Shown piece by piece: positions 1 to 8,807 of a stretch of 20,148 nucleotides of DNA. Below the pieces are notes generated by a model. That model had not been told where the DNA came from. It did no database searches and was given only the letters and a program-made list of their open reading frames with translations. Within the stretch, counting starts at the first letter, position 1. Each line of letters opens with the position of its first letter. Position numbers and translations under genes: made by a program. This stretch comes from Zancudomyces culisetae (Eukaryota; Kickxellomycota; Harpellomycetes; Harpellales; Legeriomycetaceae), in NCBI GenBank assembly GCA_001969505.1, contig LSSK01001467.1, positions 1 to 20,148 of the forward strand. Reading direction: 5' to 3'.

Positions 1-1754
1 TCTCTAAAGGTAGCCTGGTTCCTTACAATTTGGTGATACATCAAACTATCTGGTGGTACTTTACGAATACCAAACATGTCACTGTTGTTGTTGTTGCAAC
101 TGATATATACTCTATATACAATTCCATTTCTTGTATCATTGATGGATATTCGCCCCAAATACATGATGACAACCTGGCCAAGCACAAGTATTTCCTTTTC
201 TATTTTTTGTACCATTTCCTCTTGGCTTTTATAATCGTTGCCTCTGCCATCTTTGCTATTTGGAGTAATTATTACTTCACAGTCAATCAAATATTCGGTT
301 CTTATACTCCGTTTTTTGGTTTTCGATTTTCCTCTTTTGGCATCCTTTTTCTTAGAATCTGTTTCATCTACTTTTGTTTGAAGACCTTCGTAGCACCCTG
401 TTAGTTTATTGTAATTGGATATGTGGATCGATTCATCAACTTGCAAATCCTTGAAAAAGTATCTAGGTTGAAAGTTGTCAACATGGCCCTGTCCCTGTCC
501 TTGTCCCTGTCCTTGTTTCTGCTGCTGCTGCTGCTGCTGTTGTTGTTTTTGCTGGTGTGGCTGGTACTCGGATCTAGCTAATAATGGTTCTTGCATTTCA
601 GAAGTATGGTCCAAGTTGTATTTGTTTAGCGAGTAGTCAGTCACCTTGGCTCGCATTATGACAGTTCCACTTTCATTTGTATATCTGGAAACGTCAACCA
701 CCTGTCCCACTATTGTAGCCTTGTTTGTTTTTAATGATATATCATGTATTCTTGTCGGTTTAGTGCTATAAACAATACCGAGACTGTTTTCGACATGATC
801 AACGCGTTCCTCATTAAGAACCGGCTTGGTACTTATGACAAGTTCTGCAGAACGTTGTTGTTGAGTGGTGGCATTCTTCTGGTTTCTATCAACAGTGCCA
901 GAACTGAGGTTGGTGTGGGCACTAAAGGTCGCGTCATTATTTCGTAATCTCTGACCACTGTTAAACGTATTTGTATTGTTTAAAAACTGCCCAGAGGTAG
1001 GAATTTGAATTTGATCTTCCAGTTTGTAGTATCTTGTGATAACATTGATAATGGGATTGTATACAGTGTCTCGAAATAAATAGTCGTTTTCGTGATACAC
1101 GAAAATCTTGGATTGGTGGTTGGTATAAGACTTGTGTTTGTTTTTCCATGATCCATAAGCCTAAAATATATTAATGAGTAATTATACTGGTATTGGTAGT
1201 GGTAGTGGTAAGGTTGGGAGGGAAGTTTATTTGATTAAATCACACGAAAATAATACAACTAAACTAGATATCGCCAAAAACAAAAAACAAAAAACAAAAA
1301 ACCAAGTACCTTTATTTGAAGAGCAATCAGTGTGGAACCAGCCTTGACGTTTTTAGGAAACTTGTTCAAATTGCTATAGAAAAGCATGAGCATGTGATTA
1401 AGTTCCATTCCTGGTTCCTTGACTATTATTGTCATTAGAAAATCGTCTTTAGAAGTCTTATTGGGTCCTTCAAAGGCATCTATCACGCCTACACAGTTTG
1501 CAAGTCGTCCTTCTGTTGCTCTATCGCGCCGAGTAAAGTTGTGCTAAAACAGTTCAATCAAGTATATTATTAATATTAATGTTAATAGTATGATAGATTA
1601 TTATTATAGAGATTGTTGAGTTTAGATAAATATAAAAGTAACCCCCCCCCCCTCCCAAAAAAAAGAAGAGAGGGCGAGAAGGTAATACCTTTTCAAGTTC
1701 GGCAAGATATTCCGATTCCAACTCTTTTGTCGTATACATTTCGTTTCGTATCAT
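1..1754 (-). CDS. pot1: POT1-like telomeric single-strand DNA-binding protein (partial, 3 exons seen)
   Basis: Exons at 1754-1689, 1543-1310 and 1160-1 (continuing beyond the window), all joined in phase 0. Introns are 1688-1544 and 1309-1161, with GTATTA and GTACTT donors and TTTTAG acceptors. About 486 residues are visible. Exon 2 (residues 23-100) encodes the start of a Telo_bind-type OB fold: GVIDAF, then a T-x-x-D-x-x-x-T-I-x-V-K-[ED]-P stretch, then LFYSN and a K-A-G-S-T-L-I-ALQIK strand continued in exon 3. A second OB-like segment starts near residue 225 (ATIVGQVVDVSRY) and is interrupted around residues 304-325 by a Gly-Gln/poly-Gln tract, then a Lys-rich stretch. The order OB1 plus a looser OB2 is that of POT1, which caps the telomeric 3' overhang in the nucleus. 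An RPA-like or other OB-fold protein is the alternative. The start is the first ATG in frame with these exons; it overlaps the stop of an upstream ORF. Confidence 0.72.
487..548 (-). repeat. Coding microsatellite: Gly-Gln hexamers and poly-Gln in POT1
   Basis: On the plus strand this reads as CTGTCC/CTTGTC hexamers followed by CTG/TTG triplets. On the coding strand it gives a poly-Gln run interrupted by Lys, then alternating Gln-Gly. It sits inside the second OB-like region, so it is a length-variable disordered insertion. Confidence 0.8.
1274..1303. repeat. (CAAAAAA)n tract in POT1 intron 2
   Basis: Tandem CAAAAA/CAAAAAA units on the plus strand, just downstream of the intron 2 donor in transcript sense, where they read as T-rich TTTTTTG units. 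Confidence 0.8.
1642..1655. repeat. Homopolymer C run in POT1 intron 1
   Basis: Eleven C, one T and three C on the plus strand; the intronic transcript therefore carries a G-rich run. It lies about 35 nt inside the first POT1 intron. Confidence 0.8.
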
Positions 1755-1792
1755 TTGCGGGTTTTTGTTCGTATGGATTTAGTGCGAGACAT
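1751..1792 (-). promoter_or_regulatory. 13-codon uORF overlapping the POT1 start (ATGA)
   Basis: An ATG at 1792-1790 opens a 13-codon frame (MSRTKSIRTKTRK, very basic). Its TGA at 1753-1751 overlaps the POT1 start ATG (1754-1752) as ATGA. If the transcript begins upstream of 1792, ribosomes would meet this frame first and terminate exactly at the main start. Transcript start is not known from sequence. Confidence 0.4.
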
Positions 1793-2241
1793 GATTAAGA
1801 ATTGAATGTACTATTCAAATGGTAGTCTAAAAGTATAATACAGTGTATATACAAAGTGTCAAAGTATGGGAGGAGGGATAAAAGTTTTTAGTAAAGAATA
1901 AATTAATGTATACTATGATTTTACAGAAATTCCAAATATATGGAATTAATCAAACAAAGCGAATTGAATTGGTTAAACATAAATAGAAAATAAAGGGTAA
2001 AATAAACACAATTTATTAATTTTTTTGTTTATTATTTTTTAATGCTGGCTTTAGCTATTGTGGTTTAAAAAGGACAATAAGTGGGAAATTTTGGAAAGAA
2101 TATATGTTTATATAGTTGCAACCAAGAATATTAATAGATTGTGCATTTATACTTGAGAAAGGAAAGGGAACTATAAGCCTGGCTTTAAAAAGGATTGTAA
2201 ATATAAAATTTAGGTAGTATAAAAGGATATTGAATTTCAAA
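1755..2241. promoter_or_regulatory. Divergent POT1 / MKT1 intergenic promoter region
   Basis: The 487 bp between the two start codons hold no convincing gene. The region is AT-rich. A TATAAAAGG at 2218-2226 lies only about 20 bp before the MKT1 ATG, so it is probably too close to be the core TATA. A related TTTAAAAAGG motif appears twice, near 2065 and 2184. No known transcription-factor site was recognised. Confidence 0.5.
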
Positions 2242-4741
2242 ATGGAATACAATGTATTTCAAGGTAAGAACATCATAAGGATGAAATGATACAATAGATA
2301 GAAAGGGAGAAGAAGCTTAAAAAATAAAAAATATAAATATAATGTAAATAGCACTGCTTAATTCCAAGCGAAATAAAAAAGATGGTAGTATAAAGGAGTT
2401 GGAGGGAATTAATTTGGGGATCGAGGGAGGGTATTGGATAAAGCAGCTTAAAAAGCACAGCCAAGCATACGAAAAAACGGAGGGAAATGTAGAGGAGCAG
2501 GGAGGGGTGGATATTACCGAGCTAGTTCGGAAAGAGGTGGAATACTTCAAGAAAAACAAGGTGAATGTGGTAGTGGTATTTGATGGAATAGAGATTAGCA
2601 AAGGAATAGACAGAGAGCGCGAACGAATTGGGCGGTGTGTTCACAGCCGGGGGATGAGGGTTACGGAGTGGGAAAACAAGAGTTTGGGACGGAGCATTAA
2701 GAGAGTAAGTTGGAGCAGAAGTGAGGAGGAGATAAAGGAGGAGCAGGAAAAAGAGGTGAGGCGAGTGATGATGGAATTGGATAGGTTGAAGGTGGAGTAT
2801 ATTCGAGCACCGTATAGCAGCAGAGGGCAGTTGAGTTATATGTATAGACAAGAGAAGCAAATGATACAGGCGGTATATGGGGATTTGAAGGCGTTGGTGT
2901 TTGATATAGACCAGGTGATTATAGAACATAAGGCGAGCGAGGGGAAGTTTGAGTTTGTTAAAAAGGCTAGTATAATAGGTAGTTTGGGGTTGGACTCGGC
3001 AGAGCAGTTTTTGGATTTAAATGTGATGTTGGGAAATTGTTGGAACAGCTCGTTTCCGGTAGAGGAAAAGGAAGAGGAAGGATTGAAGAGTGTAAGCGAG
3101 CTGATAGCGGGGCTGAAGATGTATAAAAATGGTATTAATTTGATACAGAATGCCAGCCGGCTAAGCCGCGAAAAGGTTAAAAAATATACGGAAGAGTTTT
3201 GCCGGTCACGCAGCTTGATCATGAACCATGTGGTTATGGAAGAAAGTGGAAAAGTGCAAGCGATGAACCACGAAAGTAGTCCGTCCGACCTACACAATGT
3301 GGTAGACTATGCATTGCCACCGATTATGTATGCAGTGGCTGGAGCTGGGCTTGTCGAAATGCGAATGCTTAATATGCTAGCAAGCGGCAGCTGCGAGATA
3401 CAAGCGCCACTGGACGGAGGAGAGAGTGATGAGTACCGGCGGCTGATTGAGGATGTGGTGGTGCCGTTGTATTCGCGCGGGTTGGCGTTGTGTACGCCAC
3501 ACATGCATCCGTTCTACCGCACACGTCGAATCACGGCGTATGGATATGTGTTTTCGGCAAAAGGTCAGCAGCAAACACAACCCAAAGGCCAGCAAAACGT
3601 AATTTCGTATAATTTACACCACGCAGAGTCGGCCACTGGCTGCGATGCACTTCCTTCTGCTGGAAATGCTGCTGCTGCTGCTGCTGCGGCTTACAAGGCT
3701 TATCTTTCAGGTCAGAAATCCAGTCTAGTTGAAAATGTAGTCTATCCTATTTCCCTCAACCTCAACAACTTTACCTGCTCCTCTTTGTCTGACCTTAACA
3801 TGTTCAATTGTATTGAAAACTGGTCTGCTTGGGTAAATTCTTCTCACTCCTCCAATACCTCTGATCTCTTGTCGTCAAAACCTCATATCCGCGCTGTCCT
3901 TTGGCTAACTTGTCTTCGTCAGCTAGGCCTTGTCTCTTCTTCTTCTTCCAATTCTTCTTCCAATTCTTCTTCCAATTCTAATTCCAATTCTAATTCTACT
4001 GCTGCTGCTAAATTGGCTTCTACTATTTCTTCTAAAGCCAGTCCTGCTTTGCTTGCACTTAATGGCTTTGACGAATTGGTTTTGGTTGCTTTGATTCTAT
4101 TGAAGCATTCTTGTTTATCCAATTCTCCTTGGTCTGTTTGCTACAACTCTCCCTCTTCTTCTCCTCCTTCTTCTCATCCTGATACTAACCCAAAACAGAA
4201 TCTATTGCGATCTCGTTTGGCTTGTCTTTTGGCTTTTACTACCAACTCTGCCTTGCCCAAACTCTTCATCAACCGTGACTATCTCGCCTTTTTTTCTGCT
4301 GCTTCCTTGGTTATTGACTCTCTCGGCTCGCTGATCCAAGCCACTCTACTGTCCTTATTTTTGCAAAACAAAATCTCGCATACTTTTTTGACTTCCCATT
4401 CCGACCTCTTGGATTTCTGCTGCTCTCTTCCCTTTGTTCACTTTGCCTTTACTGCCCTTCCACATCTTTCCACCTCCTATTTCATTTCGAATGTTTCTAA
4501 CGCCGAGATTGTCAACTCTTTCCATCAAAAATCTAAAATTTCCATTGATCTCATTGATCAGTTTGCCTCACTTCTGTCTGAATGTGCCGACGTGTTGGCT
4601 GATATCTCTACCGATACTTCTAAGACGAGTGTCAGTACTCCCTCCCCTACCAACAACAACAACAACAACAACAACATCTCTTGGAATTCTTGGTCTTTTA
4701 CTACTTTATCCAAAAACAATATTTCTCTATCCTTAGCCTAG
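2242..4741 (+). CDS. MKT1: Mkt1-like post-transcriptional regulator (XPG/PIN-like), 803 aa
   Basis: Exon 1 is 2242-2263 (22 nt, MEYNVFQ plus one base), intron 2264-2351 (GTAAGA...AATAG), exon 2 is 2352-4741. The open frame before 2399 has no other ATG, and the join restores the N-terminal helix ahead of the LGIEGGYW strand. The N-terminal part is an XPG-N/XPG-I-like fold: VNVVVVFDG near residue 77, APYSSRGQLSYM near 160, then ALVFDIDQVI and a KFEFV...LGLDSAEQFLDLNVMLGN segment. The Glu residues that FEN1-type nucleases carry after the AP are Ser/Gly here, as expected for the inactive Mkt1 fold. Next comes an Mkt1_N-like segment (IQAPLDGG, EYRRLIEDVV) and an Mkt1_C-like end with poly-Ala, poly-Ser/Asn and poly-Asn runs. 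In yeast Mkt1 works with Pbp1 in cytoplasmic mRNA regulation. Base composition flips inside the gene near 3560. Confidence 0.85.
3668..4676 (+). repeat. Three coding microsatellites in MKT1
   Basis: A GCT run at about 3668-3691 (poly-Ala), TCT/AAT-rich repeats at about 3932-4010 (Ser/Asn runs followed by poly-Ala), and an AAC run at 4651-4676 (poly-Asn). All are in frame and lie in the C-terminal half, outside the nuclease-like fold. Confidence 0.85.
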
Positions 4742-4904
4742 TTTTATTTTCTTGTCTTTATTATATTTACTTTTTGTTTTTTTTTTTTTAAAAAAACAAA
4801 GACTAAATGATACACTATACAGATCCTTTGGTTTTAATATACCTTTTTTGGTTTATCCCAAAACCAAATTACTACTTTAACTAATTAATCAATCAATCAA
4901 TCAA
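4742..4904. terminator. Convergent 3' region of MKT1 and SWD1
   Basis: The 163 bp between the two stop codons have a T run followed by an A run around 4776-4800. This could serve 3'-end formation for both genes. No protein is seen. Confidence 0.45.
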
Positions 4905-4910
4905 TCAATC
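4886..4910. repeat. (AATC)n microsatellite at the SWD1 stop codon
   Basis: About six tandem AATC units on the plus strand abut and slightly overlap the last codons of SWD1, whose C-terminus is FDD followed by TGA. Length changes here would alter the SWD1 3' UTR or its last residue. Confidence 0.85.
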
Positions 4911-6695
4911 ATCAAACGATATTGGTGGATAAAAAAACTTGGTTTGAGGTGCTAATCCAGGAAGATTTATATCGATTCCATAAAGCGGCTCAACAGTTTC
5001 AACATCAATAATTTCCTCATCCTCGCTTTTGTCCTGCCCTTGGTTGTTATGTTCTTTTGCTTGCCTACCATTGATTCCACTACAATCTCCGACCTCATTA
5101 ACCACATCAAATTCATCTTCTGGTTCATCGTATTCTACGTTCTGTTCAATCTGTATAAACCCATTCCCACTCAGTGCACTCCATTTCTGCGTTGCTATTC
5201 GTGTCCACACGTGTATTTTGCCTGTTTCGGAAATGCTTGCTATAATTGGCCGGACCGGATGGATTGCCATATTCACCAGCAACTCGCTCGGCCCGTACAA
5301 TATCTTTACCAACTGTGATGTGTACTTGTCCCATATATATATGTTGTGCTCCATTTTTTGCTGTGTACCTGTAATTATCAGTTCGCCACTTCCCGTACTA
5401 AACTGCGCACTGCTCCAGTTAACCCGCGCTATCGCGTCCTGAATTCTTGTCACTTCCTGTATCTTCACTTTTCCATCTCCCCCAACCTCCTCACTATCTT
5501 TTTCTATACTGCACACCCGAACTGTCCGATCCGAACTTCTAACCAATACCTCCCTCACCTGCCTACCTGAGTCATACCGGTTCGCTTCTACCTGTACAAT
5601 CGCACTGTTTCCAACTTTTTTGCTACCCTTTTCTTCCCTCTGTTCTGTATCAATCACATACACCACTCCACTTGTCGTTCCCATAACTATTTCCTTTCCA
5701 TCTTTGCTATACACAAAACCTGTCCCCAACATTGAATCCTTTTTACTCTTACCCATTCCCTTACCCTTACTTTTACTTTTACTATAATAGTTCAACTCTT
5801 CGACCTTATTCAATGTATCTGCATTTGCATTTGCGTTTGCATCTACATCTATATCTATTTCTACCGTTTTCATTCGTTTTACAACCACCTCTTCACCCTC
5901 AAATTCTATAAATACTGGGTTTTGTCTTTCGATACAAACAAATCCTTGCTTTCTATTTTTCAATTTATTCAAAATATCCACCGTTTAGTTTTAAAAAAAC
6001 TCCTTGTTTATTGATTCTCAATACAAAAAAGCATTATGTTTCCATATTTTCTTAGTCACATACTCTTTTAGTGGATGGAATTTTGCACTCAAAATCCTAG
6101 ACCCGAAATCATATATATATTCGCTTTTATCCGTCTTGAGATCCCATACTATCATTTCTCCTCTACTGTTTCCTGCCATTACGTATTGACTAGTCCCTGA
6201 CCAACTATATGATTACAATTATATTTATATTTATATGTATATATATATGCATTTATGATTGAGTCTATGTGTTTTATATACTATTGTTGTAATACCACTC
6301 CATTTCCAAGAAAAAACAAAGCAAAAACAAAAACAAAAACAAAAGCTTGGTTTAGTAGCATACATAACGCCATGGCCATCTAATAGAATACCGAATAGCC
6401 TACCTCACGCTGCTTATTTCAAATTCGGAGTATTTCAACGTTTTGATCTTTATTAGCGTGTCAAAATCCCAAATACTCAATTCGCCGTTTGTTTTTCCCA
6501 CTGCGAACAGACTTCCCATCCTATTAAACTCACACACACTTGCCATTTTATCCTCAACTGTTACCTCGATATTTTCTGGGTACTCTGGCTCGAACGGATC
6601 TAATTCAAGTCATGATTTAAATTTCAGTGTTTACTTTTATTGCTATTATTCAAATTAGCCTGCAAAATAAATGTACCTAGCAATTCCCGATTCAT
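4905..6695 (-). CDS. SWD1: Swd1/RbBP5-like WD40 subunit of the Set1 COMPASS complex, 467 aa
   Basis: Exons 6695-6677, 6599-6404, 6204-6064 and 5952-4905 join in phase and total 1404 nt. Introns are 77, 199 and 111 bp. The N-terminus is MNRELLDPFEPEYPE, followed by a WD repeat (FNRMGSLFAVG...GELSIWDF), then SVSWS and MIVWDL in exon 3. Conserved C-terminal Swd1 blocks are HNIYIWDK (about 321), HPVRPIIASISETGKIHVW (about 350) and NVEYDEPEDEFDVV. Together these identify Swd1/RbBP5, a nuclear scaffold for H3K4 methylation by Set1. The length fits the family. Low-complexity insertions (Asp-Ala-Asn-Ala repeats, then Ser-Lys/Gly-Lys repeats) lie between repeats near residues 155-190. The last exon holds most of the protein; the 19-nt first exon gives only six residues and one base. 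Confidence 0.9.
6308..6345. repeat. (CAAAAA)n tract in SWD1 intron 2
   Basis: AAAACAAAGC followed by repeated AAAAAC units on the plus strand, read as a T-rich tract in the SWD1 pre-mRNA. The same type of array, in the same orientation, occurs in POT1 intron 2. Confidence 0.75.
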
Positions 6696-7230
6696 TCTAT
6701 AATTTGTACTTATATTTCCTATTTTCTAGTCTGTATTTTTTTCTTTTCACGGCTGCCGTCGAGTTGAAGGTATACTACTATTTACCGAATTTTATCTACT
6801 CTTTTATTAGCAAAAAGTATGTGTTAATTTCTTGACCTAAAAGCGTTTGGAAATTAAATTAAAGATCTGAAATTGTCGTACAAAATATTATTCACACCAA
6901 AAAAATATAGTAAACAAACCCACAGTGATCATCATTCACAAATGGTACAAATCGAGCCTGAAGCTTCAAATAACCGCTTTTTTCTTTACAGTGGAATGTT
7001 ATACCTAAACACCATCCTATATATTTTATTATTCACAAGGTATTCTAATCCTTTTTTAAAACATGTTAACCTCTAAAGTTTTATAGCTTTTACAAAAACG
7101 TCTCCAGCCCATCCGCACTAAAAAAAAAATGAAGAATCCAAACCTGGGGAGGGACTACTGAAGAAATATTGTAATGTTTGAGAATATTGATAGTCCTACA
7201 CTATCTATTATCTGTAGTCCATTGCCGCAT
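6696..7230. other. Intergenic: SWD1 upstream / TAZ1 downstream region
   Basis: Both flanking genes are on the minus strand, so these 535 bp hold the tafazzin 3' region and the SWD1 promoter. The open frames here are short, begin without support, and resemble nothing known. Confidence 0.5.
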
Positions 7231-8807
7231 TCACCAACGATCTCCGCTGTCATATTCATTAACACGCATATTACTGCCTAGTTGAACCAGCTTTTCTGCA
7301 AGAATATTTGCTATTTCAATTCGATACTTTTTGTTGATTTCATCAATCACTGAGCCAGTTTCTGTGGATAGCCTTGCAATGTCTATAACACCTGTGCCAT
7401 CACTGTCTTTACCCAATACAGTTGATGTATTCAGCTCTGCCTTCCAGCGCCCCAAAACCTCTCCAAAATCAATGGGTTCTCCAAACTTCACACTCATCGT
7501 TGTTTCAAACGGATTGATTCTCAAGTACTTTATTGGCATGTTCAATGGAAACACTTTCTGCAATCCTTTAGGTGTGTAATTTTTTATTTATTTACTTTTT
7601 CTGGTGGCAAAGCGAATTATATTATTGTGTCAACTGTACTAGATGTATCTTGAAAAATAAGCCGAAAATTAAACCAAAGTTTATGTACCTTCATGATATA
7701 TTGGAATTACTATAGGTGGCCTTTCAGACTCCATAATTAAGCGCGAGATTCCCCATTTAAATCGCAACAGCTCTTTTTCTTGGTTAACCTTGGCCTCTGG
7801 AAACACATGAATCTATCGAATATCACTTTTTGAATAAAACGTGTTATGCATTCAAACTATTTGAGCTACAACATTAGCCACAAAATACTCATACTCACCA
7901 CCAATTACTATTGACAGTGTTTCAAACAACTGAGGGTGAAAAAATACAAATTTAGACTGAAAATCTTACCCATTCACACTTATTTATGCGAGATATCGCA
8001 AAATCCATTGATGACTGATAAATTCCATTACCTCTAATAGTTGGTATCACCTTTCCAAGCGAAAAAAACGCAACCAAAAATCTACAACATTGTATTTTCA
8101 ACATTTTAGTTGCCTCTGTTTCACAACTACAAAAAGCAAACAGCTTGAACATATTTGATAAGAGGTAAATCAAGAATGTTACGGGTTAATCATGGTTAGT
8201 TCTTTGGCTCCTAGCACCCACCGCATTTTCGTTGGGCTATGTCTAATAAATCTCGGAAGTATACCCCATAGCACTGGATCGTCTATGCTATTGTAAGTAA
8301 TAGTCAACAATATTCCGTCATGGGTTTTCCCCCTTTTTTTAAAGTTATAGACTCGCTTTGGATGCTTGGAATGGCAATTTAAAACTCAAAATTCATAATC
8401 ACTCTTATAAAATAAATTAAATAGGTGGCTTCCTTACGTTGAAATGTGATTGCTGTCTAATGAACAGAGTAATATCGTCAAAAGTTAAAATTTTACAAGT
8501 TGTTAATCCTATATGAAATAATTGAGAGTAGATTTCCTTTAGACTTACATGTTATCAATGGCGCTTTGCTTTTATCTCCACTGAGGTGATTTTTAAAGTT
8601 GGTTATATTGTGTACTTTAACTTTTCTAAAGCCAAGCTTTAAAATGGTCCTAACAGTTCCCAAAGTCGCTGCAATTACAACAAAACTTGCTGGCTTCCAC
8701 CACACCTTGCGCTGGTGTTGCATTTCATACCAAAAGTATTTTTGAAATTTCACCGTTAATTTGCTGTACTTTCCATTTTCCACTTGATCCTTTCCGTGAA
8801 TTACCAT
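7231..8807 (-). CDS. TAZ1: Tafazzin (monolysocardiolipin transacylase), 317 aa, six exons
   Basis: Exons 8807-8549, 8456-8438, 8287-8183, 8081-7970, 7812-7689 and 7565-7231 join in phase to 954 nt. Family landmarks in order: a hydrophobic anchor (about residues 36-60), VKVHN, the acyltransferase motif SNHISTIDDP (His90 and Asp95 of HX4D) with LWGIL, MRWVLGAKEL, FFSLGKVIPTIRG, GIYQSSMDFA, W-IHVFPEAK (166-173), RFKWGISRLI, and GEPIDF near the C-terminus. Tafazzins exchange acyl chains onto monolysocardiolipin at the mitochondrial membranes. HX4D is intact only when the 19-nt exon is included. The Gly of the usual FPEGK is Ala172. The ATG at 8807 is preferred because the frame above it is open only to a TTG. 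Confidence 0.88.
7899..7929 (-). other. Candidate 31-nt poison exon inside tafazzin intron 4
   Basis: Inside the intron 7969-7813, a T/C-rich tract ending CCCTCAG is followed by 31 nt and then a GTGAGT donor. These are exon-quality signals. Because 31 is not a multiple of three, including it shifts the frame and gives a stop about nine codons into the next exon. Skipping it gives the conserved W-I-H-V-F-P-E join, so the main protein does not use it. Confidence 0.4.
8438..8456 (-). other. TAZ1: 19-nt tafazzin micro-exon carrying the catalytic histidine
   Basis: Flanked by TTCATTAG upstream and GTAAGG downstream. It encodes S-N-H-I-S, completing Tyr at its 5' edge and Thr at its 3' edge. Both junction phases match (1 then 2). 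Without it the HX4D motif has no His and the frame shifts. Confidence 0.8.

Noticed and set aside
30-404. 124-codon plus-strand frame at the left edge
   Set aside because: It lies antisense to POT1 exon 3, whose frame is open throughout and homologous; the plus frame is hydrophobic AT noise.
3919-4122. Glu-Leu repeat frame antisense to MKT1
   Set aside because: It mirrors the Ser/Asn microsatellite of MKT1; no independent gene signal.
8270-8330. Tafazzin as a pseudogene lacking its catalytic His
   Set aside because: The unspliced genomic reading gives T-Y-N-S-I-D-D-P, but the 19-nt micro-exon restores the motif with correct phases, so the gene is probably intact.
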